A DNA stretch of 64,000 bases, from positions 2,264,080 to 2,328,079 of the forward strand of contig JAMXIF010001118.1 of assembly GCA_028583685.1 (NCBI GenBank), in the 5' to 3' direction. Shown here in pieces: positions 1-11,420 of this stretch. The position numbers and the translations under genes were made by a program. The stretch comes from Petaurus breviceps papuanus (Eukaryota > Chordata > Mammalia > Diprotodontia > Petauridae). Every line of letters begins with the position of its first letter. The stretch's first letter is position 1. Below the pieces are notes generated by a model that worked only from the letters and a program-made list of their open reading frames with translations, ran no database searches and was not told the DNA's origin.

Positions 1-165
1 AAATTCAACAGGGATAAATGCAAAGGCTTACATTTGGGTAAAAAAGAAATCCTCAGTCTCTGCTTAAATATTTTTTATGTTTGGATGTAGCCCATGAGAA
101 GAAGTAGCATCCCAAGGCAGTCCATTGCATTTGGGAGCAACTATAATTTAATCAATCAATAAACT
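1..165 (+). mobile_element. CR1/L3-type LINE fragment
   Basis: The first 40 bases translate to a peptide close to KFNRDKCKGLHLGKKE. This resembles the conserved segment after the reverse transcriptase palm in CR1/L3 LINEs (typically FNxDKCKVLHLG). Bases 100-160 resemble a stretch that follows it in the same family. The copy is short, old, and cut by the window edge. The assignment is from memory of the family. Confidence 0.5.
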
Positions 166-639
166 TAATCAATCAAAAATCATTTTTAAAAATATTGACT
201 TTGTTTCAAATACCAGGCTAGTTGGGATTTGCAATACTGTCCTGTGATTTTATTTCATTATTAATATAGTCTATAAAGTTTTCTATTGGTTATTTTTTCC
301 TGAATTCTTAATGTAAATTAAACTTCATACTATATAATACTTTTTAAATTTTTTGTGGTTTCATTGCTAATATTTTTATTTAGCATTCTTTCTCTACCTA
401 ACATCTCTCTGGTTTAGCTATCACAATTATATTTCACTCAGAGGTAGTTGGGTAGGATAGTTTTCTTTCCCCATTTTTGCAAATTATTTAATATTGGAAT
501 TTTTCTCAAATGTTTAAGGGAATTCAGTTGAAAATCCATCAGCCCATTGTCATCCCTACTGACCCACTCTCACCCTGAGTCTCTTTATGTCTTGTTCAAC
601 TCCTTCCTTCCTTCCTACTTCCCTTTTGAGATTATGTTA

Positions 640-775
640 GTCAGCCACCAAGCAATTATTAAAAAGTTATATTATGGGTCAAGTACTATGTAAAACATTG
701 GGGATATAAAGATAAAACTGCATGGTCCCTGTCCTCCAAAAGATCGTAGTCCAATGGAGGAGGCAATAATGTTTA
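640..775 (-). mobile_element. L2-type LINE 3' end nested in L1
   Basis: The plus strand carries degraded versions of the reverse complement of the L2 3' end: 'CAAGTACTATGT', 'TTGGGGATATAAAGA', 'GGTCCCTGTCCTCC' and 'GTCCAATGGAGGAGGCAA'. L1 reverse-transcriptase sequence is recognisable on both sides, so the piece appears to be an insertion into the L1. Confidence 0.55.
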
Positions 776-1739
776 AATTCACTATTTATTGTTTGGCAAA
801 TTTGGGTAAAATGTTTCTAAATATTCAATGATTTTATTTGTTAAAAGTTTTATGGGCATATGATAATGCATTTTTAAATTTTTAATAAAATTTTATTTTA
901 CTTCCTCTTCATTTTGAAGGGAAGATTCCTTTTCATTTATTTGTATTAAGAATTTAGCTTTCCTCTTTTAAACAGGATAACTAACAATGTTTTAACTGAT
1001 AAGCATTTAAAAAAATATTTCCTAAGTTCATCAATTCACATTTCAGTTTTAAATTTCTTGTTTTTCTTTGATGAGAAGAAATAATATTTTTAACTAGGTT
1101 TTTCAAAACTGTTGCTTTTCTAATTATTTTATGTACTTTTCCTAATTACTGGATACATAATTAGTTGAGCTATTCTTTCTTCTTTTTATGTTGATGAAAA
1201 TGTTTTGAGATATAAATTTTCCACCAAAGAATGTTTTGGCTACATCACAAAAAAAATTTGTGCTATGTCATTCCTGTCTTTCCATTAATTCAATTATATT
1301 TTGAACTTTTGATTTATTTTCTTTGACACACCAATTCATTAGGATTAAGTTGCTTAGTCTCCATTTAATTTTGATTTCTTATTGGTGATAATTTGTATTA
1401 CATTGTAGTCAGTATTATTGTATTAAACATTTCTACTTTTCTGCTTATCTTCATTTTTTCGTGACCTTTACACTTTTCAATTTTTCAGATTAGAGATATT
1501 TGTATGCCTTTCTATTACCATTCAATAAGTACCAGAGAAATATCCTATCTAAATTTTCTAAAATTTTATTCAAGTTCTTGACTTTTATATTATTTATTTT
1601 TGTTTATTTTTTCTAGATATGAATGTGGTACTTTGTATCCAAATTTATAATTTTGATGTCTATTTTTTCATATTATTCAATTAACTTCTCCATTTAGCAC
1701 ATATATTGTATGCTGATAACATTGCATCATCTGTGATTT

Positions 1740-1888
1740 TTTTTTTTGCTTTTTTTTGCCACTGGGGTTAAGAGACTTGCCCAAGATCACATGGCTAGTT
1801 TTTGTGTTAAGTGTCTGAGGCCAGATTTGAACTCAGGTCCTCTGGACTCCAGGACCAGTGCTCTATTCAGTGCACCACCTAGCCACCC
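1740..1888 (-). mobile_element. Marsupial tRNA-derived SINE (family A)
   Basis: Minus-strand SINE with head GGTGGCTAGGTGGTGCACTG, the body motifs CTCAGACACTTA and GTGACCTTGGGCAAG in slightly changed form, and a tail that is poly-T on the plus strand. It is flanked by an 11-bp target duplication, ATCTGTGATTT (1729-1739) and ATCTATGATTT (1889-1899). It interrupts the L1 endonuclease region. Confidence 0.9.
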
Positions 1889-4366
1889 ATCTATGATTTC
1901 TTTAAGCATGATAATTTCTCTTCTTATTTCTAGTAACCAAATCTCTTTTGTTACTGTTACCTTGTCTATGGATTATGAATGGTAAATTTGCTTTTAAAAT
2001 TCACCTGAAACAAAATATATTCTTTAGTCCCCCATTTTAGCTCTTTGTGAATCATTAATTTTCATTTTTTTCTTATAAACAACATATTTTGGAATATGTT
2101 TTATAATTCATTTTGCATACCTCAGCTTCATGATAAATTCATGCCATTTACACTAGTGGTCAAGTTTGTTAATTACACATCCCTGTCATAATCTCTTAGA
2201 CATTTTTCATGTTTTCTTCTTGACATCCTCATTACAAAGATTAGCAGATGGACAAAGGAAAGGAATTTCCTCTGAAACTGAAGTGGGCTTTCCTATTTCT
2301 CAGCCTTTCCTCTCTAGACCTCACCAAGACCCATATCTCTGCTTCTTTCAATTGTTTATCCCCTTTTTTCTGTTCTGACATTCTTCTTGGTAACCCCATT
2401 TATCCAAAATAATAAATTCCTTTCAATTTCTAATTTCTTCACAAGTCTATTTCTTTTTTTACCTCCCTTTTCTTTGCTCCCTTAAAACAAAGCACAGAAC
2501 AATACCATTCCAATGCACTCCATTTGTATTATTTGACTTGCTTCCTTATAGTTAAGTTAATTGTATTCAGAAGGTACACTTGTCTCTTTTATTCCTATTA
2601 TAATGTAAATATTTCATCATTGTTTAGCCCCTTCCGATAGTTCAAATGTATTTAACTTAACTTTTTAAGTTTCTCTTGTCCCTAATGGTTTTACATTTAA
2701 AGTTTCTATTCAGCTCCCTGTCTTTTCTTCAGAATACTTTATATTCTTTAATAGGTCTATTTTTTTCCCAAAAGTATTACACTCAGCTTTGAAGATATTT
2801 TTGTTTGTTTGTTTTAAGTTTTTATCTTTTGCCTTTTGGAATATTATATTCTAAGATTTTTCTTTTAATTAGAGCAGTTATTGCTAACTACTGTGTAATG
2901 CTGGCACATGCACTATTTGTGATGGCCTTATTTTCTTTGAATTGTACATTATAGAGTTTAGCTATGGCACTTTATTTTGGGATTTCTATTATGAGGTGAA
3001 CAGTGGATTCTTTTTATTTTCATTTTGTCTTCTGGTTCTGATGGGTCTGAGCAATTTTACTTAATGATCATTGAAAATATGGTATACAGGTTTTTGCCAG
3101 TCACAGTTTTCAGGGAGTTCAATTGTTCTTAAATGATCTTTCTTCATCTTCTTTTCCAATTTTGATGTTTTTGGTAGCAAATACCCCAAATTTTCATCTC
3201 TTCTTAAATCTTTTTACTTTATTACATAGCTTCTTGTTTTTTCATGGAGTCATTAAGTTCTATTCATTCCATTCTATTTAATTTTCCCAAATAACTCACT
3301 ACATGCACAAGGTTTTTTACTTTTGGCTTAAAGTTCTTTAGCTTTCTTTCCATTTTTTCCCCCCAGAACCCATTTTTACTTATAATTTTATTTTTATTTC
3401 TTACTTCTTTTATTCCAAACATTCTCACAGGCCTTATAGCTAAGAATACATATACATATATACTCCTTCTGATTGTCATTTTTATGGGGTTCTTTTATTT
3501 TTTTAAACTTGTGATTCTCTTGATTCTTCTTCTCCTCTTGCTCCTTTTCCTCTTCTCCCTTGTTATTTCTTCTTTTTCCTTCCCATATTTGCACCCTTAC
3601 ATCTTGAATTGAGATTTTGGCCCTGTCCACTTCCTTAGATCTTTCTTGAATGAGTTATATAGCTTCTTATTGGCCATGTGATTTTTTTAGTATAGATGCC
3701 TCTCTTGCTACCCATTCTAGATAAGACCTTACCCTCTGCTTTAGTCCCTGATGTCACTTTCCATATCTTTGTTGTCCACTGAGGGGTGCTGGCTTTAGAC
3801 TGGCATGATTGCTCATCATGAGTCAGTTTCTTTTCTTGTGGAATGGAATATTGGAGATTTGAATGGCTTTTGAGCCTCCTCTTCTCCTCTTCTGGTTCTA
3901 GTGCCTTGGTTAAGATTTGACCTTGTTTCCTACTGCAATTAATTATCCTATGCAAAAGGCATAGGTAGGCCTTCTTTTTCTATGTACAGATTTTTAAAGA
4001 CTGACTTTATTTCTAATGCTGTTCTGTCTCCAGATACAAAACTTAGCTTTAGGTCCCTGATGACCAAAGTTCATGTTGGCTTACAGCCACAACACTAACT
4101 GGAATCAGGTCCATTTGTAAACACTCCCACTGGCTTCCCTGAGGTGATCTCACTACTAGTCTTCTCGATCTTCTGGCCTTCATGCTGTGTGCTTCTGGAC
4201 TGAATGGATTAGCTTCTGTTTTGTTTTGTTTTCCTTTTACTTTTTTTAAATCATTCTTCAAGGTAACTTTCTGGCACTCTTTTAACGAATTTTATTCAAA
4301 GATTTTCTGCAGGAAAGTTGTGTGGTTTTTCTATAACCTTTAGATTGCCATCTTAACCAGAAGTTT

Positions 4367-5240
4367 TCTGATTACATTATCTAGAACTTGTTTCTCCTAG
4401 ATTCTCTTAATGTGGTAATTATACATTTTCAAATTTCGCATTTTCTATTAGCTCATCTCAGTTCTTTGTGAAGATTTAGAAAAAAAACACACTAGAGAAA
4501 CTCCAAAAATAAGTTATCTTCTGAAGAAACTGGATTTTTCATCAAAATGGAAGCAATTCAGAAATGTGGCCAAAAGGGAGGTCACTAATATTTACACTAT
4601 TATGTTGAAGGAACAATTATATTGGTACTGACTCAGTTCTGTGGTACATGTGGTCACAATTTATCTTTCTAAATTATCCTAGATTGAATGAAATCATCAC
4701 AAAAGACAAATGAAGCAAGTTTTTCTTATATATAACAATGCCCACAAGAGAAATGGAATACATATTTTCATTGAAAGACTGATTATACTATGGAAATTGC
4801 AATAGAATCTGTAAATCCTTACCAAATATTTGTTGTATATATTAAATAGGGAACTTCATAAATAAGATTTCTCCACATCACCTTGAATAAGTGAGTAATT
4901 ATAAATGTAATGTCCCAATTGGCAAAGTCACTCTCTAAATGACAAAGTAATGAACTAGAATCTATCACTTAATTCATTAATGGTTACTGTTCTTGTACAT
5001 AATTTCAAGCACATAATTCACACAACCTCAATGTTTTAAGAGCTATTTTCAGTGGTACTATAACTTGCATTAATAGGCATGTTGATGATTTTCAGAGAGA
5101 TTGACTTCTACTGAATCAGTTGCAAGAATCTCAAGTTAAATATTCACAAAGTAAACAATGGAATCTTAGCATCACAAAACACCTATAGACATTAATTGAT
5201 AATTTGTCTGGAAAGAATAAGTCACTCAATATTAATCATA
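4367..5240. other. Unassigned sequence between L1 and LTR
   Basis: AT-rich DNA with no reading frame, RNA gene or repeat that I recognise. It sits between the 5' end of the antisense L1 and the target duplication of the solo LTR. Confidence 0.5.
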
Positions 5241-5245
5241 CATAT

Positions 5246-6554
5246 TATAAAGCTAAGCATGAGCAGCTCTCCAGAGGACTGCTGCTGTGAACAGCTTTAA
5301 AGTTCTGATCACATAATATAGTGAATCTCTTTTTATTCAGTAATAAACTAAGACAAAACATTCACAGAAACCAAAGTATAGCATTCACAATGTCATAACA
5401 TAACAGCTTATTACTAAAGTGGCCACATAGTTTTCACCAAGGGGGCCACCTAGTTTTAAACAAAATCTATCATTCAGTAAGTCTTTGACTCAATCATCCT
5501 TAAGGAGCAAGCCTCCTTAAGGGTCACAAAGTACAAAGGTCAAAGTTCTCCACTCCTAGGTCACATTTTCTTAATCTCTGAGTCAAAAACTCTTCTTTCT
5601 TCTTGATTGGTGATTATTTTCTGATCATCCTTAACTCAATCATCCTTAAGAGGCAAAAGGTACAGAGTACAAAGTTCTCCCACCCCTAGGCTATAGTAAA
5701 TCATCATCTTCTCAGTCAGCACTAAGTACCCAAGGAGAGGTCTTTTCATCTTAACTTGAGGCTGGCTCTGAAATTCCATGGTTCCCCTTCCATGGGTCTG
5801 GCTCCTGCCTGAATCTACCCAACCATCATCTGGATTCACAGGTAGGCAGCTCTCAGCTCCTCATCAAGCTCCTCATCTAGTTCTTTGTCCAGCTCCTTAT
5901 CCAGTTCCATATTGAAGTTCACAGTGTCCAGTCCACCTCAAGTCCTTCACAGTTTCTGTTTCTGGGAAGACAAAGCTTAACAGAGCTAAAACCACATTCA
6001 TGCACATTGCTGGCACCATCATCAATTCAGTATCTGTTTGTGAAATCACTACAGACCCACAAACAAGGTCTGAGAACTCAACACAGACCCAGAAACAAGG
6101 TCTAAGAACTGAACAGGCACTATCAGTATATTCCCACAACCTCTGAAACCTTCCACTAGGACTTCTGTAAACAGACAACAAGAAAATCCTCTTTCAGGCC
6201 TTCCATTAAGTTTCCAGGGCTTCTGTACAAAGTATTACAAACAAAAATCAACACAGACAGAAGAGACAGAGTGTTGCCACCACAAGTGTTCCCTTCTCAA
6301 TTCTGTTCTTTCCTAGCTTGGGCTTCTCATTATATATGGTCATTAGCTCCTCCCTCTTCTACCCACATCTTACATCCTTCCTATTCCTGTCTTTGGCAAG
6401 TCCTTCCCACTGTGGGTTTCACAAGTTCTGTTTCTTAACAAAGACTTGATTGACATGGGCAAGGCTCAAAAGAAACTTGAACTGAAACAAGGTAATAAAT
6501 AATTAAATAGCTGAAACAAGGTGCTAAGTACTTCTTTGCTTGCTTCCCATTACA
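5246..6554 (-). mobile_element. Solo LTR of an endogenous retrovirus, about 1.3 kb
   Basis: Minus-strand LTR that starts TGTAATGGGAAG at 6554 and ends CTTTATA at 5246. A perfect 5-bp target duplication, CATAT, lies at 5241-5245 and 6555-6559. A TATA-like TATATAATG lies near 6330-6338 and an AATAAA signal near 5332-5337, both read on the minus strand. Two internal direct duplications are visible: one near 5485-5560 and 5630-5695, a shorter one near 6050-6110. No internal retroviral genes adjoin it, so it is a solo LTR fossil. The 5-bp duplication and TGTAAT start suggest an ERVL-like or other non-gamma family. It shares its first bases with the LTRs at 29.9 and 59.8 kb. Confidence 0.75.
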
Positions 6555-6559
6555 CATAT

Positions 6560-7060
6560 TTACTATGATAAACATAGCTTATCTTTATATAAAAGATGTG
6601 AATTACATTGTAACACAAACATAAAAATCTAAATTATTTTTTTTTCTTTTATTTTAAAGAGAATTCATTTCTGTGTAATGCTTTAAAGTTATCAGGAAAC
6701 TATGGTAGATACTAAATATAAAATTATTACTAACATAATGAGAAATATATAGCTAGAGATATATAGATGTGTGTGTATGTACACATACTCTCTTGCATTA
6801 CAGTTAGTATCTTAGGTAATTTACCAAACAAACACAATTTGACAGAAAGCTCTTGTGTTCCTATGCAATATATGCCTCTACAGCAATGGCAGCATTTAGG
6901 TTAACTAAGAAATACTAAGTTGGAAGCAAAAAGCCTAAAAAATATCCTTCATAGTTTTACAAATAGGCAGGATTTGTTTAGTTATGGTGTTTTTGCTTTC
7001 CCACCCTATTAAAAAGCAAAAGCATAGAATCACAAATTTCTCTGCTCCACATACATTTGA
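6560..7060. other. Unassigned AT-rich sequence
   Basis: No recognisable repeat or coding potential. It contains a short TG/TA-rich patch at 6765-6790. Confidence 0.5.
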
Positions 7061-7560
7061 ACACTTACATGTCATTGATTGAGGAAATAAGATGATCATG
7101 CTTTCCCTCTCGTCTGATATCACATTCACTTTATTGACTGTCATATTGCATTGTTGACTTTTATTTAGCCTCTCAGCTCATAAAATCCCCAGAACATTTT
7201 CTAGATGAACTGTGGTCTAGCCATACATTTCCCATCTTGTTTAGTGGGTATTTTTAGCCCAATTATAGGACCTTATGTTTATTTATAAGAGAGTGGATTT
7301 TATTAGATTCAGCTCCTTTAAAGAAATGGATAATGTATTTGGACACTGGCTCTGTTATTTAAGCCAACTGACATTTTTTGCTATTCTTCCTAGTTATTCA
7401 GCATCTACAAATTTCATAAGTAAGCCATGTATGCTTTTATTCATATTGATGAAAATATTAATTGTACATAGCCAAGAATCAGTACCCAGAATACTCCATT
7501 CCATCTCCTATTTATGTCTATTTACTTCCAATGCTGCCTTAATCTTTATTTTCCTCTGTA
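7061..7560 (+). mobile_element. CR1/L3-type LINE 3' fragment
   Basis: Ordered short matches to the CR1/L3 3' region as I remember it: 'TTGTTGACTTTTATTTAGC', 'AAAATCCCCAGAACATTTTC', 'TGGTCTAGCCATACATTTCC', 'ATTTTATTAGATTCAGC', 'GCATCTACAAATTTCATAAG'. The order is colinear over about 450 bases. The 99-residue frame across it has no family likeness and is chance. Confidence 0.6.
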
Positions 7561-7843
7561 GTAAACACATTTGATTCTTGATGAATTAAGAAAATAAAAG
7601 AAATTTATGAAGAAGAGTTATAAACTGCACATTTACTTTGGGATTAAGAAATGATAATTACTGCTTTACCTAAAAAGACTGATAGAATAGAAGGAGAATT
7701 ACAGTTGAAATAGATTTCTTACATAGAAAACTTAGATAAAATCAATTGGTAAATATTTCATAAGAGCAGTGATTAAATATGAACCATAATAACCATGCAC
7801 CTGGGACATCAATTAAGAAAGAATAGCTCATTGGATTTCTCCA

Positions 7844-7924
7844 AACACACACACTATACACACACACACACACATATATATACACATATATATGTATGTA
7901 TGTATGTATATATATATATATATC
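7844..7924. repeat. (AC)n / (AT)n microsatellite
   Basis: Compound dinucleotide tract: AC repeats, then TA, TATG and TA repeats. Confidence 0.95.
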
Positions 7925-8086
7925 TTTTATGAAGTGAAGATAGTGTCAACAGGAGATAGTTATGTGCTAGTATAAGCAATATTTCAGTGGGAACCTAAGA
8001 AATCTAATGTATAGAAAAAAATTAAATGAAACAGCAAAGACTCCCATTTAGATATGAATGTATACTTATATGATAAGTATATTTTG

Positions 8087-8230
8087 CTTTTTGGAGGGCA
8101 ATTGGGTTTAAGTGACTTGTCCAAGGCTAGTTTTTTTGTGTGTTCAGTGTCTGAGGTCACATTTGAACTCAGGTCCTCCTGACTCCAGGGCCAGTGTTCT
8201 ATTCACTGCAATACCTAGCCACCCCCAAGG
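8087..8230 (-). mobile_element. Marsupial SINE (family A)
   Basis: Minus-strand SINE flanked by a perfect 9-bp duplication, GTATATTTT (8078-8086 and 8231-8239). The body contains the family motifs for 'GAGTTCAAAT' and 'GTCACTTAACCC'. There is a small internal deletion where the 'CTAGCTGTGTGACC' part is expected. Confidence 0.9.
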
Positions 8231-8239
8231 GTATATTTT

Positions 8240-8997
8240 ATTATAATATATTTATTTAATATATTAATATTTTAATGTTGGTCATCTTTATTCAAAATTA
8301 ATTGTTTTAACTTTTAATTATTTAATTTTAAAATATTTTAAACATATTTCTAAATTTCTAATTTTTCTTACTTTGTTGCTATCATTTTGAAAATAAATTA
8401 TGTGTATAATGTGTGAGTATACATATTTTATGTATACATATATTTATACATAGATTATGGAATCAAAATAAATTATAAATTATTCACATACTTGTTTTAC
8501 AATTTTGTATATGTGTGTATGCATATATGTATGTATATATGTGTGTATGTATATATGTACATACATATTATTTTACTAGTCCAGGCTAGATAAAATAGCA
8601 CATCTAATTAAATGCTGTTTGCCTGAGTAGTGAGTACAATCTGGAAAATTCAGCAGTTTAAAAATCTAACAATATTTTAAAAAATTCTCCTGGGGCTACA
8701 GTTGATAATTTTTGAAATTCTAATATTTTGATAATGTATTTTCTGGAAAATCAATTTTGAGGGGTATTTCTGAGGATTTATTATTTATTTGGATAAACAT
8801 CAATGGATATAAAATCTTTGAATTTATTTAACAGTAGGAAGACAAAATCCAAAGATTTTAATCATGGTTTTCGTTAATCTGTAACTAGATCTCAAAAAAA
8901 TAATGATGCCCTAGTTATTGGCAAAAAAATGCATATATCTCATTTTATTATATTTGGAAATAAATTATTTAAAGATGGGCAGATCAAAAACAAACCT
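8240..8997. other. AT-rich sequence with TG/TA microsatellite
   Basis: Low-complexity AT-rich DNA with a TATG/TATA/TGTG tract at 8505-8570. Nothing else is recognisable. Confidence 0.6.
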
Positions 8998-9010
8998 TAT
9001 CAATACTTTT

Positions 9011-9311
9011 TTTTTTAAAGCAATCTAGGTTAAGTAACTTACTCAAGGTTACACGGCCAGTTATTTCTGGGCGTGGTGCTGAGTATCTGAGCCCAGATTT
9101 GATCCCCAGGTCATCCTGACACTGGAGCCAGTGCTCTCACTTGGTGAGCCACCTGGCCACCCCTAAGCAATTGTGGTTAAGTACCTTGCTCAAGGTTACA
9201 TGGCCAGGTGTTTCTGGATGGGTGCTAAGTGTCTGAGCCCAGATTCGATCCCCAGGTCATCTCGACACTGGAGCCAATGCTCTTACTCGCTGTGCTACCT
9301 GACCACCCCCC
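9011..9311 (-). mobile_element. Fused head-to-tail SINE dimer (family B)
   Basis: Two related marsupial SINEs lie in the same minus-strand orientation and are joined directly at 9163/9164 ('CACCCC|TAAGCAATTG') with no poly(A) linker. Plus-left unit 9011-9163 is the 'GGCCAGTTATTTCTGGG' subtype. The right unit 9164-9311 is the 'GGCCAGGTGTTTCTGG' subtype. The only poly-T tail is at the left edge. One 13-bp target duplication, TATCAATACTTTT (8998-9010) and TATCCATACTTTT (9312-9324), surrounds the whole dimer, so the pair probably moved as one unit. Confidence 0.9.
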
Positions 9312-9324
9312 TATCCATACTTTT

Positions 9325-10569
9325 ACAAACGTTATTGACATTGCTTCCTTGCAAAGGATTAAGGTTTTTTTTTTAATAAAGATGTAACAATTCCATAAAA
9401 AAGTAAAAATATTTCTGAAATCTATGCATTGCCTTTCATATATTTATAATGTAGTTGGTTATTTTAATTTTCTTAATAAATCCATTTTAATTTATATTTT
9501 CCAAAATTTTCTGAAGGACATTTATACACATATCAATTGCATTAATGTTAGCAATATACTATTTATGTAATGATTAACAAGATATATAGTTTAAAGAAAA
9601 AAAATACCTTTAGGTAATTTCACAAACACATTTGTTTCAGTAATGAATTTTCAGTGATTCAATGATCTCTTACTAATTCAACATTAGGAAAATAATTAAT
9701 GTAATTAATCACATTAAAAAAATTTTAAAACTACATGATTTATCAGCTGATATGAAAAAAAACCCTTAAGAGTCATTGATGCTAGACAGATCCCACAAAA
9801 TAAAGATATTGAAAATATTTTATATGATACTGAGACATCTAAAATCAAAATCTAACATTCTTTGCCATTTGGGAAAATGCCTTTTCCAACAAACACGTGA
9901 TTTAAACAAATATTTTCTCTCTTTTCCCTATCATTTGCCATATTTCATTAAATGCTTGTTAGAGTGGTAATGCAAGAGAAATAAATTAAAGAAAAAAAAC
10001 ACAAAGTGGAGACACAATCATCCCTAATTGATAAAGACATCGTGGTTTATTCAGAAAACCCAAGGGAAGCAGTAAAGAAAAAAAAACCTTGTAAATAAGA
10101 TCATTTTATCAAAGTTTAATAATAAAAAATAAGTCAGCAATCATCAAGTGTATTTCTTATAACAGAAACAAAATCTAAGCAAAATTAGAAATATAAGTCT
10201 TTTTCATGTAAAATACCTACAAAACATCTGAGTTAAACTGTGATACATAACTTATCACTTTAAGTGGCCCTTGGATCTAATCAAGATTCGAGATACACAT
10301 TGTCATTCATTTCATTTAAACAATGGATAAAATTTAGAAAGGGAAAGTTTCTTCTTTAACTTCAGAAGAGTTAGTAATTGAACAAACTTTGGATGCTGAA
10401 ATATAACAACCTAATCTGAAATATTTTCTATTTTTTTAAATGAAAATTATCATAATAATCTTTAAAAATGTGATGCCATTCTAGTTAAGCATCACCATGG
10501 TATAGAAATAATTCAAATTTCCATTTATTTTTAGATATAAAATTTTTTCAACCAATAATAACAAAAGTA
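9325..10569. other. Unassigned AT-rich sequence
   Basis: Very AT-rich, with many A runs. No frame longer than about 64 codons and no repeat family that I can name. Confidence 0.5.
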
Positions 10570-10830
10570 ATAATTATAACTAGCATTTATACAATGCTTT
10601 TAATGTTTGTTAAGTACTTTTAAATACATCTTTATTATATCTTGTAACTTGTGTATTATATTCACAATAGCCATTGGGCATAGGTTCTTTATCATCCTTG
10701 TTTTACAGATTAGGAAACTGAGGAAGATGGAGGTTAAGGGACATATCCAGTGTCATATAGTTGAAGCCAGATTTGAATTTGGCTCTTTCTGAGTCGATGC
10801 CCAGGATATTATTTGTTCTATCTGCCTATT
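10570..10830 (-). mobile_element. MIR-type SINE, antisense
   Basis: The plus strand carries the reverse-complement MIR signature: 'TTTTACAGATTAGGAAACTGAGG', then 'GGTTAAGGGACATATCCAG', then 'AGCCAGATTTGAATTTGG' and a degraded tRNA head ending near 10830. The MIR 3' tail lies around 10580-10640. Confidence 0.8.
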
Positions 10831-11185
10831 AATATATGCAAATACCTATTATCTAGATGATAATAAAAATTAACATGAAAAAACCTATGACTTGTAATAG
10901 TTATCTATGTTAATAAATATTCGTTATAAATCTATACATTTTTTAGATTTGATTTAAAAAAAACCTTATATTTGGATCATAATATAAAAAGTGATTTTAA
11001 GGTAAATAAAATTTAAGTATTATGTAACATTAACAAAATTATGTAATTAGAGAAGTTCCAAATTAGAAGTCACCTGAGGGATACTTTATTTCAATCAGTA
11101 CCTAAATAAGAAATCTATCTATCTATCTCAGCTTTAAGACATCTAGTAGGTGAGAACATAAAGTGGCAAATTATACCTTTGCATA
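10831..11185. other. Unassigned AT-rich sequence
   Basis: Nothing recognisable apart from a short TATC repeat at 11113-11129. Confidence 0.5.
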
Positions 11186-11420
11186 GATTAAACCATTAGG
11201 AAAATTTTGCTTGTAATGATGACAAATCTGTTTCTTAAATTTTGCTTTTATCACTATCCCTTGTGGCCAATCAAAATATTTTTATCCCTGTCTCACATAA
11301 TAGCCTTTCAAATAACTGAATAAAGTCTTTTGTCTTCTATAAAACTTCTTCATTCAACAAATTCTTCTTTCAATAAAGTCTTATAATTCTTTCCTGGAGT
11401 CTTCTCTATTCAGTAAATGT
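11186..11420 (+). mobile_element. CR1/L3-type LINE fragment
   Basis: The stretch 'TATCACTATCCCTTGTGGCC', then 'ACATAATAGCCTTTCAAATA' and 'AAAGTCTTTTGTCTTC', follows the order of the CR1/L3 3' region as I remember it (TGATAGCCTTTCAAATA..., AAGTCTTCTCTTCTC). Old and short. Confidence 0.5.

Larger units (their letters stand above)
166..4366 (-). mobile_element. L1 LINE, 5' two thirds, antisense, with two insertions
   Basis: Read on the minus strand, this is a diverged marsupial-type L1. The 5' end lies near 4366, where the minus strand reads close to ACTTCTGGTTAAGATGGCAA, a typical L1 start ('...AAGATGGC'). About 3960-4366 would be 5' UTR. About 2160-3960 would be ORF1, including a lysine/glutamate-rich coiled-coil-like part on the minus strand around 3400-3900. 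About 1250-2130 corresponds to the ORF2 endonuclease and 170-1250 to the start of the reverse transcriptase region. ORF2 continues to the left and is lost at 166. No long frame survives. Insertions: an L2-type piece at 640-775 and a SINE at 1740-1888. L1 sequence resumes on both sides of each. Confidence 0.75.

Noticed and set aside
8998-9324. tRNA genes, because the SINE heads resemble tRNA
   Set aside because: The heads are parts of SINEs with bodies, tails and target duplications. They are not free tRNA genes with complete cloverleaf and terminator.
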